DNA of 64,000 nt from Perlabentimonas sp046542995 (GTDB lineage Bacteria; Bacteroidota; Bacteroidia; Bacteroidales; Tenuifilaceae): contig JBKHAH010000002.1 in the NCBI GenBank assembly GCA_046542995.1, positions 24,421 to 88,420 on the forward strand, written 5' to 3'. The notes under the pieces are model-generated. The model saw nothing but the letters and a program-made list of their open reading frames with translations. It was not told the DNA's origin and searched no databases. The translations under genes were made by a program, and so were the position numbers. Shown here one piece after another: positions 27,898-37,957 of the stretch (position 1 is its first letter; every line of letters begins with the position of its first letter).

Positions 27898-29043
27898 GTG
27901 AAAAGAAAAATTGCAATACTAGGTTCAACAGGTTCCATTGGAACACAAGCGTTAGATGTGATTGAGCAGCATCCCGAGCAGTTTGAGGTTGAAGTACTAA
28001 CAGCCAACAACAATGCTGACCTGCTTGTCGCTCAAGCTTTAAAACATAAACCCAACTGTGTTGTTATAGGTAATAATGAACACTATAGAAAGTTGGAGCA
28101 AGCGTTAAGTAGAGAGGACATAAAGGTGTACGCCGGAGAAGATGCCATTGCTCAAATAGTAGAGATGGATACCATAGACATGGTTCTAACAGCCATGGTT
28201 GGATACTCTGGGTTACTGCCTACTATAAATGCAATAAAATCAAAAAAGCCGATTGCTTTGGCAAACAAGGAGACATTGGTTGTTGCTGGTGAACTTATCA
28301 TGAAGCTGGCAATTGAAAACAATACTCCAATAATTCCTGTTGACTCGGAGCACTCTGCAATCTTCCAGTGTCTTGTAGGGGAGCAAAACCCTATTGAGAA
28401 GATTATTCTGACTGCCTCAGGTGGACCATTTAGGAACCATACGCTTAAGCAGCTGGCAACCGTTACACGAGCAGATGCACTAAACCATCCTAATTGGTGC
28501 ATGGGAAACAAAATAACCATTGATTCGGCCTCCTTTATGAATAAAGGATTTGAGGTTATTGAGGCAAAATGGCTCTTTGGGCTCTTACCAGAGCAAATAG
28601 AGGTTGTTGTTCACCCACAATCAATTATTCACTCAATGGTACAGTTCGAGGATGGATCCATTAAAGCCCAAATGGGGCTTCCGGATATGAAGCTGCCCAT
28701 ACAGTACGCCTTGGGCTATCCAAAAAGACTTAAATCCTATTTTCCCCGTTTTTCATTTCTTAGCTATCCCACCCTCACGTTTGAAGAACCAGACATAGAC
28801 AGGTTCCCTTCACTTGAGTTTGCATGGGAGGCGATGAGAAAAGGTGGTAATATACCATGCGTACTTAATGCTGCAAACGAGATTGCTGTAGATGCATTCC
28901 TGAATGAGAAAGTCAGCTTTTTAAGAATGGCCGATATTATTGAAGAGTGCATTCAGAAGGCAAACTTCATTACTAATCCTACCTACATCAATTATATAGA
29001 AACCGATAAAGCAACTCGAGAATTTGCGTTGAGCTTGCTATAA
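27898..29043 (+). CDS. dxr: 1-deoxy-D-xylulose-5-phosphate reductoisomerase
   Basis: 381 residues from a GTG start. NADPH-binding LGSTGSIGTQALDVI lies at the N-terminus, with metal/substrate motifs PVDSEHSAIFQCL and TIDSASFMNKGFEVIEA. Committed step of the MEP isoprenoid pathway. It is next to rseP, a common pairing. Confidence 0.96.
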   Translation: MKRKIAILGSTGSIGTQALDVIEQHPEQFEVEVLTANNNADLLVAQALKHKPNCVVIGNNEHYRKLEQALSREDIKVYAGEDAIAQIVEMDTIDMVLTAMVGYSGLLPTINAIKSKKPIALANKETLVVAGELIMKLAIENNTPIIPVDSEHSAIFQCLVGEQNPIEKIILTASGGPFRNHTLKQLATVTRADALNHPNWCMGNKITIDSASFMNKGFEVIEAKWLFGLLPEQIEVVVHPQSIIHSMVQFEDGSIKAQMGLPDMKLPIQYALGYPKRLKSYFPRFSFLSYPTLTFEEPDIDRFPSLEFAWEAMRKGGNIPCVLNAANEIAVDAFLNEKVSFLRMADIIEECIQKANFITNPTYINYIETDKATREFALSLL

Positions 29044-29085
29044 CTTTACAAAAAGCGAATAACATAAATAATTAACAACAAAAAA

Positions 29086-30402
29086 ATGGGAATTTTTAAT
29101 CAGATTATACAGTTTTTCTTCAGCCTTTCAATACTGGTAATCCTTCACGAGTTTGGGCACTACGTATTTGCCCGTTTATTTAATACCAGAGTAGAAAAGT
29201 TCTACCTTTTCTTTAATCCATGGTTCTCCCTCTATAAAATTAAACGAGGTGATACTGAGTACGGTATCGGTTGGCTTCCGCTTGGCGGCTACGTTAAAAT
29301 TTCTGGTATGATAGATGAGTCAATGGATACCGATCAGGTTAAAAAACCTGTACAACCTTACGAGTATAGAGCAAAACCAGCCTGGCAACGCTTTCTGATT
29401 ATCTCAGGGGGCGTTCTGGTTAATTTCATTCTGGCTATTGGAATATACATCATGGTGCTTTACACCTGGGGTGAGGAGTACCTGCCCACGGACAACCTAG
29501 AGTATGGCGTAGCATGTCACCCGCTTGCAAAGGAAATTGGGTTTAAGAATGGTGATAAAATAGTATCTGTTGATGGTGAGAAGGTTGAATCATTCTTTCA
29601 GATTGCCCCAAGCATTGTTATTGAAGGTGCCAAGGAGGTGCAAGTGGAAAGGGATGGCAAAGAGGAAGAGGTTTACATAGATAGCAAGCACATTCCCGAA
29701 CTTCTTAAAACACCCACACTTTTTGAGCCCCGGTTCCCACTTATAGTAGATAGAGTGGCTGAAGGATCGGCAGCAGAAGCCGCTGGTCTTAAATCAGGAG
29801 ATAAACTGATGGCCATAAATGGTTACGAGGCGTCTTTTTTTGACCAGTACAAGGATACCGTTGAGGCATACAAGAATCAGCCAGTTAACCTAACCATGAG
29901 CCGGAATAACAATGAGGTAAACCTTACTGTTGATGTTCCTGAAACAGGCGTGATTGGGATTTATTCAGCCAGCCTTTCAAACTTTATTGAACTTGAAAGC
30001 AAGGAGTACTCATTTATTCAGGCCATTCCGGCGGGAATTAGGCATGGTGCCAACATGGTGTCAAGCTACCTGAAACAGCTTAAGCTGGTTTTTTCGCCAA
30101 AAACTAAAGCTTACGAGTCCGTTGGCGGGTTTATAACCATTGGCAGCATCTTCCCAAAAACATGGGATTGGCAATCGTTCTGGAACTTAACCGCCTTAAT
30201 ATCAATTATTCTTGCTATTATGAACATGCTGCCCATCCCCGCATTAGACGGAGGGCATATGATGTTTCTAATTTATGAGATGGTTTCCGGACGAAAGCCC
30301 AGCGATAAGTTTATGGAAATTGCTCAAGTTGCGGGAATGTTATTCATTTTGGCGCTCGTGCTTTTTGCCAACGCTAACGATGTTGCTAAGCTATTTAAAT
30401 AG
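29086..30402 (+). CDS. rseP: Site-2 intramembrane zinc protease RseP
   Basis: 438 residues. The zinc motif HEFGH is at about residues 21-25 in the first membrane helix. A central PDZ-like region (GSAAEAAGLKSGDKLMAING) is followed by the second catalytic motif NMLPIPALDGGH in a late helix. It cleaves membrane-bound anti-sigma factors or signal-peptide remnants. A FecR-like anti-sigma factor at the window start is a possible class of substrate, though that is only inference. Confidence 0.93.
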   Translation: MGIFNQIIQFFFSLSILVILHEFGHYVFARLFNTRVEKFYLFFNPWFSLYKIKRGDTEYGIGWLPLGGYVKISGMIDESMDTDQVKKPVQPYEYRAKPAWQRFLIISGGVLVNFILAIGIYIMVLYTWGEEYLPTDNLEYGVACHPLAKEIGFKNGDKIVSVDGEKVESFFQIAPSIVIEGAKEVQVERDGKEEEVYIDSKHIPELLKTPTLFEPRFPLIVDRVAEGSAAEAAGLKSGDKLMAINGYEASFFDQYKDTVEAYKNQPVNLTMSRNNNEVNLTVDVPETGVIGIYSASLSNFIELESKEYSFIQAIPAGIRHGANMVSSYLKQLKLVFSPKTKAYESVGGFITIGSIFPKTWDWQSFWNLTALISIILAIMNMLPIPALDGGHMMFLIYEMVSGRKPSDKFMEIAQVAGMLFILALVLFANANDVAKLFK

Positions 30403-30474
30403 CTAAAATTTCAATATAATAAAATTTGGTTGTATTTTGCAATCAATAATAACAGTAAATATAAATAATAAGCT

Positions 30475-30681
30475 ATGCTAGCATTCACTATTGCAGGTGC
30501 TTTCGGAGTATGGGAGATAGTCCTTATTGTCGCACTGGTTCTTTTAATTTTTGGTGGCAGAAAAATACCAGAGTTAATGCGTGGCCTTGGTAAAGGGGTG
30601 GGCGAATTTAAAAAGGGTATGCATGAAAACGACCAGAATGAGACAGACACTTCAAAAGAAGAAACTGAACAAAACCTTTAG
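30475..30681 (+). CDS. tatA: Twin-arginine translocase subunit TatA/TatE
   Basis: 68 residues. One membrane helix (WEIVLIVALVLLIFGG) is followed by the hinge GGRKIPELMRGLGKG and an amphipathic helix GVGEFKKG, then an acidic tail. It forms the Tat export pore. No tatC is seen in the window. Confidence 0.92.
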   Translation: MLAFTIAGAFGVWEIVLIVALVLLIFGGRKIPELMRGLGKGVGEFKKGMHENDQNETDTSKEETEQNL

Positions 30682-30689
30682 GCCTTAAA

Positions 30690-31973
30690 ATGTCTGCATT
30701 AAAGTATCGTTTTAACCCAAACCTTACTTTCCTTCTAATCTTTTTACTGCCATGGCCTACCATGCTATTGGCAAGTGGAGGGCTGTTAATATATAGCAGC
30801 TGCCCTGTTACTCAAAAGCTTGATAGCCTTAAAGAATTTAAAATATTTAACAATCCAACTGGGATAGTGCATGATAATCCAGTGAACCAAACATACCCTG
30901 ATTTGGTTTATGAGGTAAAAATTGCCTCAATAGATTACCTTTCACCAATAAGTTTTGATTTTAATGAGCATGTAAAGCAGTACATAGATGTTTACACCAT
31001 TGAACGTAGGGAACAGGTCTCCCAAATGTTAGGACTAGCCGAGCTTTACTTTCCATTGTTTGATGAATTTCTGGATAAGTACCAGCTGCCATTGGAGTTT
31101 AAATACCTGGCGGTTGTAGAATCGGCCCTTAACCCACTTGCAGTATCAAGAAGCGGAGCCGTTGGCCTATGGCAATTCAAAATTAATTCGGGAAGAATGT
31201 TCGACCTCGAGGTTAACAGCTACATTGATGAGCGCATGGATCCAATGAAATCAACCGAGGCAGCCTGCATGTATCTTAAGTACCTTTACAGAATATTTAA
31301 CGACTGGCATTTGGTAATGGCAGCATATAATGCGGGGCCTGGAGTTGTTAGAAATGCCATATTTAGAGCTGGAGGTGAAACCAACTACTGGCAACTATAC
31401 GAACATCTCCCCGAAGATGCCCAAAATTATGTTCCTGCTTTTATTGCTGCTACCTACGTAATGCAAAACGCACAATCGCATAACATCAAGCCAACTCCGC
31501 CGGATGTAACCTATTTTCAAACCGATACAGTTCAAGTGAAGAAAGCCATTTCGTTCTCTACCCTGTCAAATGAAATTGACGTGCCTATTGATATTATCCG
31601 ATTTTTAAATCCAATATACAGAAAGGGGCATGTACCAATCCTTGAGGATCCAGCAACTATTCGCATTCCTGATACAAAAGTTGAAATGTTTTTTAAAAAA
31701 GAGAGCACAATTTACGAGAAGAGTATAAATAAACCTGATTTTCATGAAATTTTGGAGAATTCTGGGAGCACAAACAATCGTATAAAAATGATACACACGG
31801 TGCAGTCTGGCGACTATCTCCATAAAATTGCTGTAAAATACAAGTGCACAGTTGACGATATAATGGTATGGAACCCAGAGGTAGATAGCAATTTAAACGT
31901 TGGGCAAACGTTAACTATTTGGGTTGATAATGTTACTTATAAAGAGATACAAAGCCTTAACTATATGCCATAA
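30690..31973 (+). CDS. MltD-like lytic transglycosylase with LysM domain
   Basis: 427 residues. A signal-like N-terminal segment leads to an SLT domain at about residues 140-260, with the catalytic Glu in AVVESALNP, then SGAVGLWQF and MAAYNAGPGVV. A C-terminal LysM (HTVQSGDYLHKIAVKYKC) binds peptidoglycan. It cleaves glycan strands in the periplasm. It starts 8 bases after tatA, so probably co-transcribed. Confidence 0.9.
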   Translation: MSALKYRFNPNLTFLLIFLLPWPTMLLASGGLLIYSSCPVTQKLDSLKEFKIFNNPTGIVHDNPVNQTYPDLVYEVKIASIDYLSPISFDFNEHVKQYIDVYTIERREQVSQMLGLAELYFPLFDEFLDKYQLPLEFKYLAVVESALNPLAVSRSGAVGLWQFKINSGRMFDLEVNSYIDERMDPMKSTEAACMYLKYLYRIFNDWHLVMAAYNAGPGVVRNAIFRAGGETNYWQLYEHLPEDAQNYVPAFIAATYVMQNAQSHNIKPTPPDVTYFQTDTVQVKKAISFSTLSNEIDVPIDIIRFLNPIYRKGHVPILEDPATIRIPDTKVEMFFKKESTIYEKSINKPDFHEILENSGSTNNRIKMIHTVQSGDYLHKIAVKYKCTVDDIMVWNPEVDSNLNVGQTLTIWVDNVTYKEIQSLNYMP

Positions 31974-32062
31974 CCTAAAAACCCTTAATGTGGATGCTGT
32001 AACACTTTATGCGCATTTTTTTGTAACTTGCTATCGAATTATCAATTATAATTTTTCACGTC

Positions 32063-33079
32063 ATGAAAAGAATCGTTTCAATTCTTAGCCTTACCCTCTT
32101 AATAATAGGAATAACCTCATGCGATAAAGGTTCCGGAGGCAAACGCACATTCCTTAAAAACGTTACTGGAGCAGCAGGGGAGGTTGTAGTTGTTTTAGAA
32201 AAAGAAGTTATAGAGGAACCTATAGGCAAAACGTACAGAAACATACTCCAGGAAGAGTTTCCAATGATTCCCCAGTCTGAACCATTGTTTACTTTAATAA
32301 TGATTCCTCCTTCGGGATTCAGCGATATGTTTAAAAGCCACAGGAATATTGTAATTACAAAGGTGAGCAGTGAGCACAAAGAAGCTAAGATTGTCCCTCA
32401 GCATGATGTTTGGGCGGCTCCACAAACCGTAATTAACGTTGTTGGGCCCAACTATTCGGCAGTGAAAAAAATGCTTGAGGAAGAAAAAGACAGGTTGGTG
32501 CAGCTTCTAGAGCAGGCCGAACGTGACAGGGTTGTGCAAAACGCCATGAAGTTTGAAGCAGAGGGAATTAGGCACCTCCTAAAGGAAAAGTTTAATATTT
32601 CGATGTTCTTCCCGAAAGGTTACCAGATGATGCTTGACACCACCAACTTTGTATGGATATCGCATGAAACACCCAGTACGAGCCAGGGTGTATTTGTTTA
32701 TGAATATAGTTATGATGACCCCAACACATTTACTAAAGAGTATTTAGTTGAGAAAAGAAACGAGATCTTAAAGCAGTTCGTTCCAGGGCCAACAAAAGGA
32801 AGCTACATGACCACCGCTAGCGCAATACCACCCAGCTTTAAGCAATTAATGTATAAAGGCAGGTATTTTGGTCAGCTTAGAGGGCTTTGGGATGTTCATG
32901 CCCACCCTATGGGGGGGCCATTTATTAGCTTAACAACGATAGATGAGAATCGCAACCGGGTTTTAACCGTAGAGGGGTTCGTTTATGCCCCACGCTTTAA
33001 AAAGCGTAAATATGTTAGACAACTTGAAGCGCTCCTATACACCCTTACCATTGAGAATACTAAAGAAAACGAAGAATAA
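32063..33079 (+). CDS. DUF4837 family lipoprotein
   Basis: 338 residues. The signal ends LIIGITSCDKGSG, giving a lipobox Cys at about residue 20. The rest matches the DUF4837 pattern of Bacteroidota (TGAAGEVVVVLEKE, LWDVHAHPMGGPFISLTTID, VEGFVYAPRFKKRKYVRQLEALLYT read in parts). Function unknown; membrane-anchored. Confidence 0.8.
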   Translation: MKRIVSILSLTLLIIGITSCDKGSGGKRTFLKNVTGAAGEVVVVLEKEVIEEPIGKTYRNILQEEFPMIPQSEPLFTLIMIPPSGFSDMFKSHRNIVITKVSSEHKEAKIVPQHDVWAAPQTVINVVGPNYSAVKKMLEEEKDRLVQLLEQAERDRVVQNAMKFEAEGIRHLLKEKFNISMFFPKGYQMMLDTTNFVWISHETPSTSQGVFVYEYSYDDPNTFTKEYLVEKRNEILKQFVPGPTKGSYMTTASAIPPSFKQLMYKGRYFGQLRGLWDVHAHPMGGPFISLTTIDENRNRVLTVEGFVYAPRFKKRKYVRQLEALLYTLTIENTKENEE

Positions 33080-33094
33080 TTAAGACTTTCCAAC

Positions 33095-33131
33095 AAAAAA
33101 GGGGCTGGTAAAAAACTCCAGCCCCTTTTTT
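33095..33131. terminator. Bidirectional terminator between DUF4837 gene and lpxA
   Basis: GGGGCTGG and CCAGCCCC pair around a 9-base loop, with an A-run before and a T-run after. It can stop transcription from both converging genes. Confidence 0.88.
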
Positions 33132-33153
33132 GTTTTTTTGGTGATGACACCTT

Positions 33154-33954
33154 TTAATTATCGTCATCATTGTTTTTATCAAATGCACCACGAATTATCC
33201 CTCTGGTTGATTTTCTAATAAAACCAACTATCTCCTCTAATTCAGGAGAATTTGGCATATTATCTTCAATATGGCTAAGAGCCTGAGAAACATTCAACCC
33301 TTTATTGTAAATAGTCTTATAGATTTCTTGTATCTCTGCTACTTTTCGCGAGTCAAAATTTCGCCTGCGTAACCCGATAGTATTTAACCCAACAAAGGCA
33401 ACGGGGTCTCTTCCAACGCGTGCGTAAGGGGGTACATCCTTGTTTACCTTGGATCCTCCCTGAATCATTACGTGTGCTCCTATGCGCTCAAACTGATGCA
33501 CCAGACAACCGCCTGAAAGGATCGCAAAATCATCAATTTCAACCTCACCTGCCAGCTGTACGGCGTTCCCAAGAATTACACTGTTGGCAATAATACAATC
33601 GTGGGCAACATGTACGTAGGCCATTAACAGACAGTTATTGCCAACCCTTGTGGTTCCCCTAGAAGCAGTTCCCCTGTTTATTGTAACACACTCGCGAATA
33701 ATTGTGTTATCGCCAATAATTGCGGTGGTTTCCTCGCCTTTAAACTTCAAATCTTGTGGAATTGCAGAGACTACGGCACCCGGAAAAATTTTGCAGTTTT
33801 TCCCAATACGAGCACCATCCATTATGGTGGCATTTGGTCCTACCCAAGTACCATCGCCAATAATCACGTCTTTTGAAATGTATGCAAACGGCTCAATCTT
33901 TACATTATCGCCTATTTGCGCTTCGGGGTGTATGTATGCTAATGATTGATTCAT
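33154..33954 (-). CDS. lpxA: Acyl-ACP:UDP-GlcNAc O-acyltransferase LpxA
   Basis: 266 residues with many left-handed beta-helix hexapeptide repeats (IGDNVKIEPFAYISKDVIIGDG). The catalytic His is in AYVHVAHDCIIANSV, and the C-terminus is helical. First step of lipid A synthesis. It follows lpxC/fabZ by 2 bases on the same strand. Confidence 0.95.
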   Translation of the reverse strand: MNQSLAYIHPEAQIGDNVKIEPFAYISKDVIIGDGTWVGPNATIMDGARIGKNCKIFPGAVVSAIPQDLKFKGEETTAIIGDNTIIRECVTINRGTASRGTTRVGNNCLLMAYVHVAHDCIIANSVILGNAVQLAGEVEIDDFAILSGGCLVHQFERIGAHVMIQGGSKVNKDVPPYARVGRDPVAFVGLNTIGLRRRNFDSRKVAEIQEIYKTIYNKGLNVSQALSHIEDNMPNSPELEEIVGFIRKSTRGIIRGAFDKNNDDDN

Positions 33955-33956
33955 GA

Positions 33957-35351
33957 TTATTTATTTTTGGTAATTTGTGCAAGCATCTCTCCTTCCATAA
34001 CCAGATTATCCCCAACAAATGCTTGTCCAAACATATTTGCAATACCTCTTCTAATGGGTTCAAGAAGTTCTAACCGGAAAACAATAGTATCGCCAGGAAC
34101 AACCTTTCGCTTAAATTTCACCCTGTCAATTTTCAGGAAGTATGTAACATAGTTCTCTGGGTCGGGCACAGTATTAAGTACAAAAATACCACCAACCTGC
34201 GCCATGGCCTCAATTTGAAGTACACCAGGCATAACCGGCTCTTCTGGGAAATGCCCAACAAAGAATTCTTCGTTCATGGTCACGTTCTTCATTCCTGTAA
34301 TGGTATTCTCATCCATGTGAAGAATCTTATCAATTAGGAGGAATGGCGGTCTATGTGGCAACACGTTCCTAATTTGCATAATATCTAGCAGCGGGGGTTG
34401 GTTAAGGTCAAATTTTGGAATATTAGGCTTCATTGCTTCCTTACGAGCCATTTTCCTAATAATTTTAGCTAGCTCGGTATTGGCCAGATGGCCAGGCCGT
34501 TTGGCAATGATTTTCCCTTTTATTCTGCGACCAACCAAAGCTAAATCGCCAATAATATCGAGTAGCTTATGCCTTGCGGGTTCATTCTGAAAATGAAGGT
34601 CAAGGTTGTTAAGAATACCTTCGGGCTTAACATGCACTCTGGGTTTATTGAAAAGGTCTGCAATACGATCCAGCTCATCCTGTGGCACCTCTTTCTCCAT
34701 TATCACTATGGCATTCTGTAAATCGCCACCCTTAATCAGGTTGTTTTTAAGGAGCACCTCGAGCTCATGGAAAAAAACGAATGTACGACAGGGGGCAATT
34801 TGCTCCGGGAAATCGCATAAATTCTTAAGTTGAGCATACTGGTGCCCAAGTACTCTTGAGTTGTAATCAATTAAAACATCAATGCTAAAAGATTCGTCGG
34901 GATATGCAGCAATTTCAATCCCTTTCTCAGGATCTGAGTAAACCAGCTTCTCCTTAATAACGTAAAAACCTCTTTCTGCTGATTGTGTTTCGATTCCAAC
35001 CTTGAGTATTTTTTCAACAAACCCCTTGGCGCTCCCATCCATAATGGGCATCTCTGGGCCATCAATCTTTAAAAGGGCATTATCAATACCTAAGCCTGAA
35101 AGTGATGCTAAAACATGCTCAATGGTACTAACCCGAACCCCTTTGTGCTCAATGGTTGTGCCTCTGGAAGTATCAGTCACATTATCGGCAATGGCATCTA
35201 TTGTGGGTTCGCCCTCAAGGTCTATCCTTTTAAATGTGTATCCTGTATTTTCGCTTGCAGGGCAAATTGTTAACTTTACTTGTTTACCTGTGTGCAGGCC
35301 TTGTCCAATAAAATCTATCTCGCTTTTAACCGTTGTCTGCTTCTCAACCAT
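33957..35351 (-). CDS. lpxC/fabZ: Bifunctional LpxC deacetylase / FabZ dehydratase
   Basis: 464 residues. The N-terminal half is LpxC: TIEHVLASLSGLGIDNALL with a zinc His, PIMDGSAKGFV, and HKLLDIIGDLAL holding the HxxxD ligands. The C-terminal 150 residues are FabZ: LPHRPPFLLIDKIL, catalytic His in FVGHFPEEPVMPGVLQIEAMAQ. This natural fusion is typical of Bacteroidota and couples lipid A deacetylation with fatty-acid dehydration. Confidence 0.95.
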   Translation of the reverse strand: MVEKQTTVKSEIDFIGQGLHTGKQVKLTICPASENTGYTFKRIDLEGEPTIDAIADNVTDTSRGTTIEHKGVRVSTIEHVLASLSGLGIDNALLKIDGPEMPIMDGSAKGFVEKILKVGIETQSAERGFYVIKEKLVYSDPEKGIEIAAYPDESFSIDVLIDYNSRVLGHQYAQLKNLCDFPEQIAPCRTFVFFHELEVLLKNNLIKGGDLQNAIVIMEKEVPQDELDRIADLFNKPRVHVKPEGILNNLDLHFQNEPARHKLLDIIGDLALVGRRIKGKIIAKRPGHLANTELAKIIRKMARKEAMKPNIPKFDLNQPPLLDIMQIRNVLPHRPPFLLIDKILHMDENTITGMKNVTMNEEFFVGHFPEEPVMPGVLQIEAMAQVGGIFVLNTVPDPENYVTYFLKIDRVKFKRKVVPGDTIVFRLELLEPIRRGIANMFGQAFVGDNLVMEGEMLAQITKNK

Positions 35352-35387
35352 AAATACAATTATGTTATATTAAAAAAACATGTAAAT

Positions 35388-36440
35388 CTATATACTTTTA
35401 TTCTTCTTATTATCAATTGATTCTAACTTTCTCTTGATGCTATCGATATCACTCTTAAGTTCGGGTAATCTTTTAAACAGCACAAAAGAGCGACTGTACT
35501 TTCTGGAGTTCATTGCGGGGGAACCTATTAAGGTTTCATTCTGCTCTTTAAGTGAATTTGGCACTCCGGTTTGGGCAGATAGTTTGACACCGTTGGCTAT
35601 TGAAATATGGCCCGATATCCCTACCTGACCTCCAAACATGCATTTTTCACCAATCTTTGTTGACCCGGCAATGCCAGTTTGAGCAGCAATAACCGTGTTT
35701 TTACCAACTTCAACATTATGAGCAATCTGAATAAGATTGTCTAGTTTAACACCCTTCCGAATGATAGTTGAGCCCATGGTTGCTCTGTCAATGGTTGTGT
35801 TTGCACCCACCTCAACATCATCCTCAATTACAACATTCCCTAACTGGGGAATCTTCTTATAAGAGCCATCATCCTGTGGTGCAAAGCCAAAGCCATCGGA
35901 ACCCACTACGGCTCCTGCATGAATAATGCACCTGTTCCCAATGCTACATTCATCGTAAATCTTAACACCAGCATACAATACGGACTCATCACCTATTACT
36001 GTATTGTCCCCAATGTACGATTGAGGAAATATTTTCACGCCATTGCCTATAGTTACATTATCACCTATATAAGCTGCCGCACCAATATATACATCCTCGC
36101 CAATAGTTGCTGTTTTTTCAATAATTGCCTGAGGATGAACACCCACTTTCTGCTGCTTATATGCAGCAACTAGTTCAAGAAGCTTTGCGAAAGACTCGTA
36201 TGCATTAGGCACCCTTATTAAGGTGGCTATTACAGGTTTATCAAGGATAAAATCCTTATTTATAAGTATGATGGATGATTGCGTTGTGTATATATATTTA
36301 GTGTACTTAGGATTTGACAGAAAAGACAGTGATCCTGGTTTACCCTCTTCTATACCTGAGATGGTGCTAACTTTCTGTTCAGGATTCCCTTCTATGCTGC
36401 CGTTTAAAAATTCAGCAACTGTTTTTGCCGTAAACTCCAT
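35388..36440 (-). CDS. lpxD: UDP-3-O-acylglucosamine N-acyltransferase LpxD
   Basis: 350 residues. The N-terminal uridine-binding domain is followed by long hexapeptide repeats. The catalytic His is in LIQIAHNVEVGKN, and the DGFGFA loop is present. Third step of lipid A synthesis. First gene of the lpxD-lpxC/fabZ-lpxA unit. Confidence 0.95.
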   Translation of the reverse strand: MEFTAKTVAEFLNGSIEGNPEQKVSTISGIEEGKPGSLSFLSNPKYTKYIYTTQSSIILINKDFILDKPVIATLIRVPNAYESFAKLLELVAAYKQQKVGVHPQAIIEKTATIGEDVYIGAAAYIGDNVTIGNGVKIFPQSYIGDNTVIGDESVLYAGVKIYDECSIGNRCIIHAGAVVGSDGFGFAPQDDGSYKKIPQLGNVVIEDDVEVGANTTIDRATMGSTIIRKGVKLDNLIQIAHNVEVGKNTVIAAQTGIAGSTKIGEKCMFGGQVGISGHISIANGVKLSAQTGVPNSLKEQNETLIGSPAMNSRKYSRSFVLFKRLPELKSDIDSIKRKLESIDNKKNKSI

Positions 36441-36463
36441 GTTAAGTAATCTTTAATTTGCCA

Positions 36464-36471
36464 CAAAACTA
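36464..36471 (-). promoter_or_regulatory. Candidate -7 box of the lpx operon
   Basis: On the minus strand TAGTTTTG (TAnnTTTG) lies 24 bases before lpxD. No clear -33 element. Confidence 0.45.
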
Positions 36472-36492
36472 GCAATTTATAATGATATTTCA

Positions 36493-37734
36493 TTATGTGT
36501 GTTTCGGATAACAGAAGAAATATTTTTTCACTTCTTTTGATAACACCTTAGTATTTAGCATATCAGAGGCGTTGGCAAGATCAATTAAACTGCCATTGTT
36601 GTATAGTATTTTTATTGACTCGTCTGACGAACGGTACGCATTATTACTAACAGATTGGGTTAAAATAAAATATTCGTGGTAAGGTTTTAGTTCAGGATTT
36701 TTCTTTTCAAACTCCTTTTTTTTATCAAGGAATTCCGATTTGGGAATTCGGGAATTCCTGAGTTCAACCCGAAATAGTTTTCTTTCCGTTACCATTTTTG
36801 CAAGCATTGAAAGGGCTGGATCAAAATGATCCTGCCACTGTTTGGCCGCCACCAGCACATCGGTATCGTCAATGTTGGCAAAATGTCTAAGTGCTTCGGG
36901 GCATCTGGCACCAATTGTGAAATCGTTCTGAGTAATTTTATTTTTTAGAAAGAAGGAGAGCGAAGGGGTACACCACAAACTCTCGCCTTGCATAGCAAGC
37001 TCCCTGGCACGCAGTAATAGCTGAGTAAGCACCTGTTCTGCCGAAACGACTGTTTTATGAAGATAAACCTGCCAGTACATTAACCTGCGAGCAATAATAA
37101 ACTTCTCAATGGAATAGATGCCTTTCGCCTCAACCACCAGCATATCGTTAACCACATTTAGCATTTTAATTATCCTATCGGATCCAATGGCACCTTCGGT
37201 AACGCCAGTAAAAAAACTATCACGCCTTAGGTAGTCCATGCGATCAACATCAAGCTGGCTTGATACTAGCTCATGCAAAAAACGTTTTTCGTATGTGCCG
37301 TCAAAAATTCTAATAGCCAAATTGAGCTGCCCGCCAAACTGCCTGTTTAGCTCCTGCATAAAACTCTTGCTAAGGGTTTCGTGACTTATACCTTGCGCAA
37401 GGCTATACTCAAGCGAATGGGAGAATGGCCCGTGGCCAATATCGTGAAGCAATATAGCTGCAGCAGCCCCTTCGGCCTCCTCATGGCTAATTGTATTTCC
37501 CTTTGCCCGTAGTACATCTATGGCCAGCGCCATTAAATGCATTGATCCCAAGGCATGTTGAAAGCGAGTATGATTGGCACCGGGATATACCAAGTATGTT
37601 AAGCCCAGCTGCCTAATATGCCTTAATCGCTGAAAATATGGGTGTTCAATTATTCTGAATGCCAGGGGATAGCTTATGCTAATAAATCCATGAACAGGAT
37701 CGTTTACAATTTTTTTTTTATTTATTCCCTGCAT
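36493..37734 (-). CDS. HD-domain phosphohydrolase (dNTPase-like)
   Basis: 413 residues. The HD metal site is readable: RFQHALGSMHLM (His), AILLHDIGHGPFSHSLEY (HD) and SSQLDVDRMDYLRRDS (distal Asp). This is the pattern of SAMHD1/YwfO-like dNTP triphosphohydrolases. Exact substrate not known. It sits just upstream of lpxD on the same strand. Confidence 0.85.
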   Translation of the reverse strand: MQGINKKKIVNDPVHGFISISYPLAFRIIEHPYFQRLRHIRQLGLTYLVYPGANHTRFQHALGSMHLMALAIDVLRAKGNTISHEEAEGAAAAILLHDIGHGPFSHSLEYSLAQGISHETLSKSFMQELNRQFGGQLNLAIRIFDGTYEKRFLHELVSSQLDVDRMDYLRRDSFFTGVTEGAIGSDRIIKMLNVVNDMLVVEAKGIYSIEKFIIARRLMYWQVYLHKTVVSAEQVLTQLLLRARELAMQGESLWCTPSLSFFLKNKITQNDFTIGARCPEALRHFANIDDTDVLVAAKQWQDHFDPALSMLAKMVTERKLFRVELRNSRIPKSEFLDKKKEFEKKNPELKPYHEYFILTQSVSNNAYRSSDESIKILYNNGSLIDLANASDMLNTKVLSKEVKKYFFCYPKHT

Positions 37735-37957
37735 TACTAGTTTTTAGATTATATGCTAATGATATTCAAACGTAACCCTCCCCACTTTTTCTGCGAAAAA
37801 TTGCTTTAGGCCAATTTGCTGCTGAGTAATTATATTGTTTCCTAGGTTACATAGCAATTTACAACCATCATACTTTTGAGCCTTTGGAAGATGGGTTCTA
37901 ACTAAATTAGAAAAAAAATAGAAAGGATACCCCCTGTATTAAAAATTTAAGAGGCCA
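37735..37957. other. Gene-free gap between HD gene and siaC-like gene
   Basis: About 220 AT-rich bases. A plus-strand TACTTTTG box occurs near 37870, but no plus-strand ORF follows, so I do not call a promoter. Confidence 0.3.

Noticed and set aside
37868..37880. Plus-strand TACTTTTG box as a promoter
   Set aside because: No plus-strand gene or terminator follows, and no -33 TTG is at the right distance.
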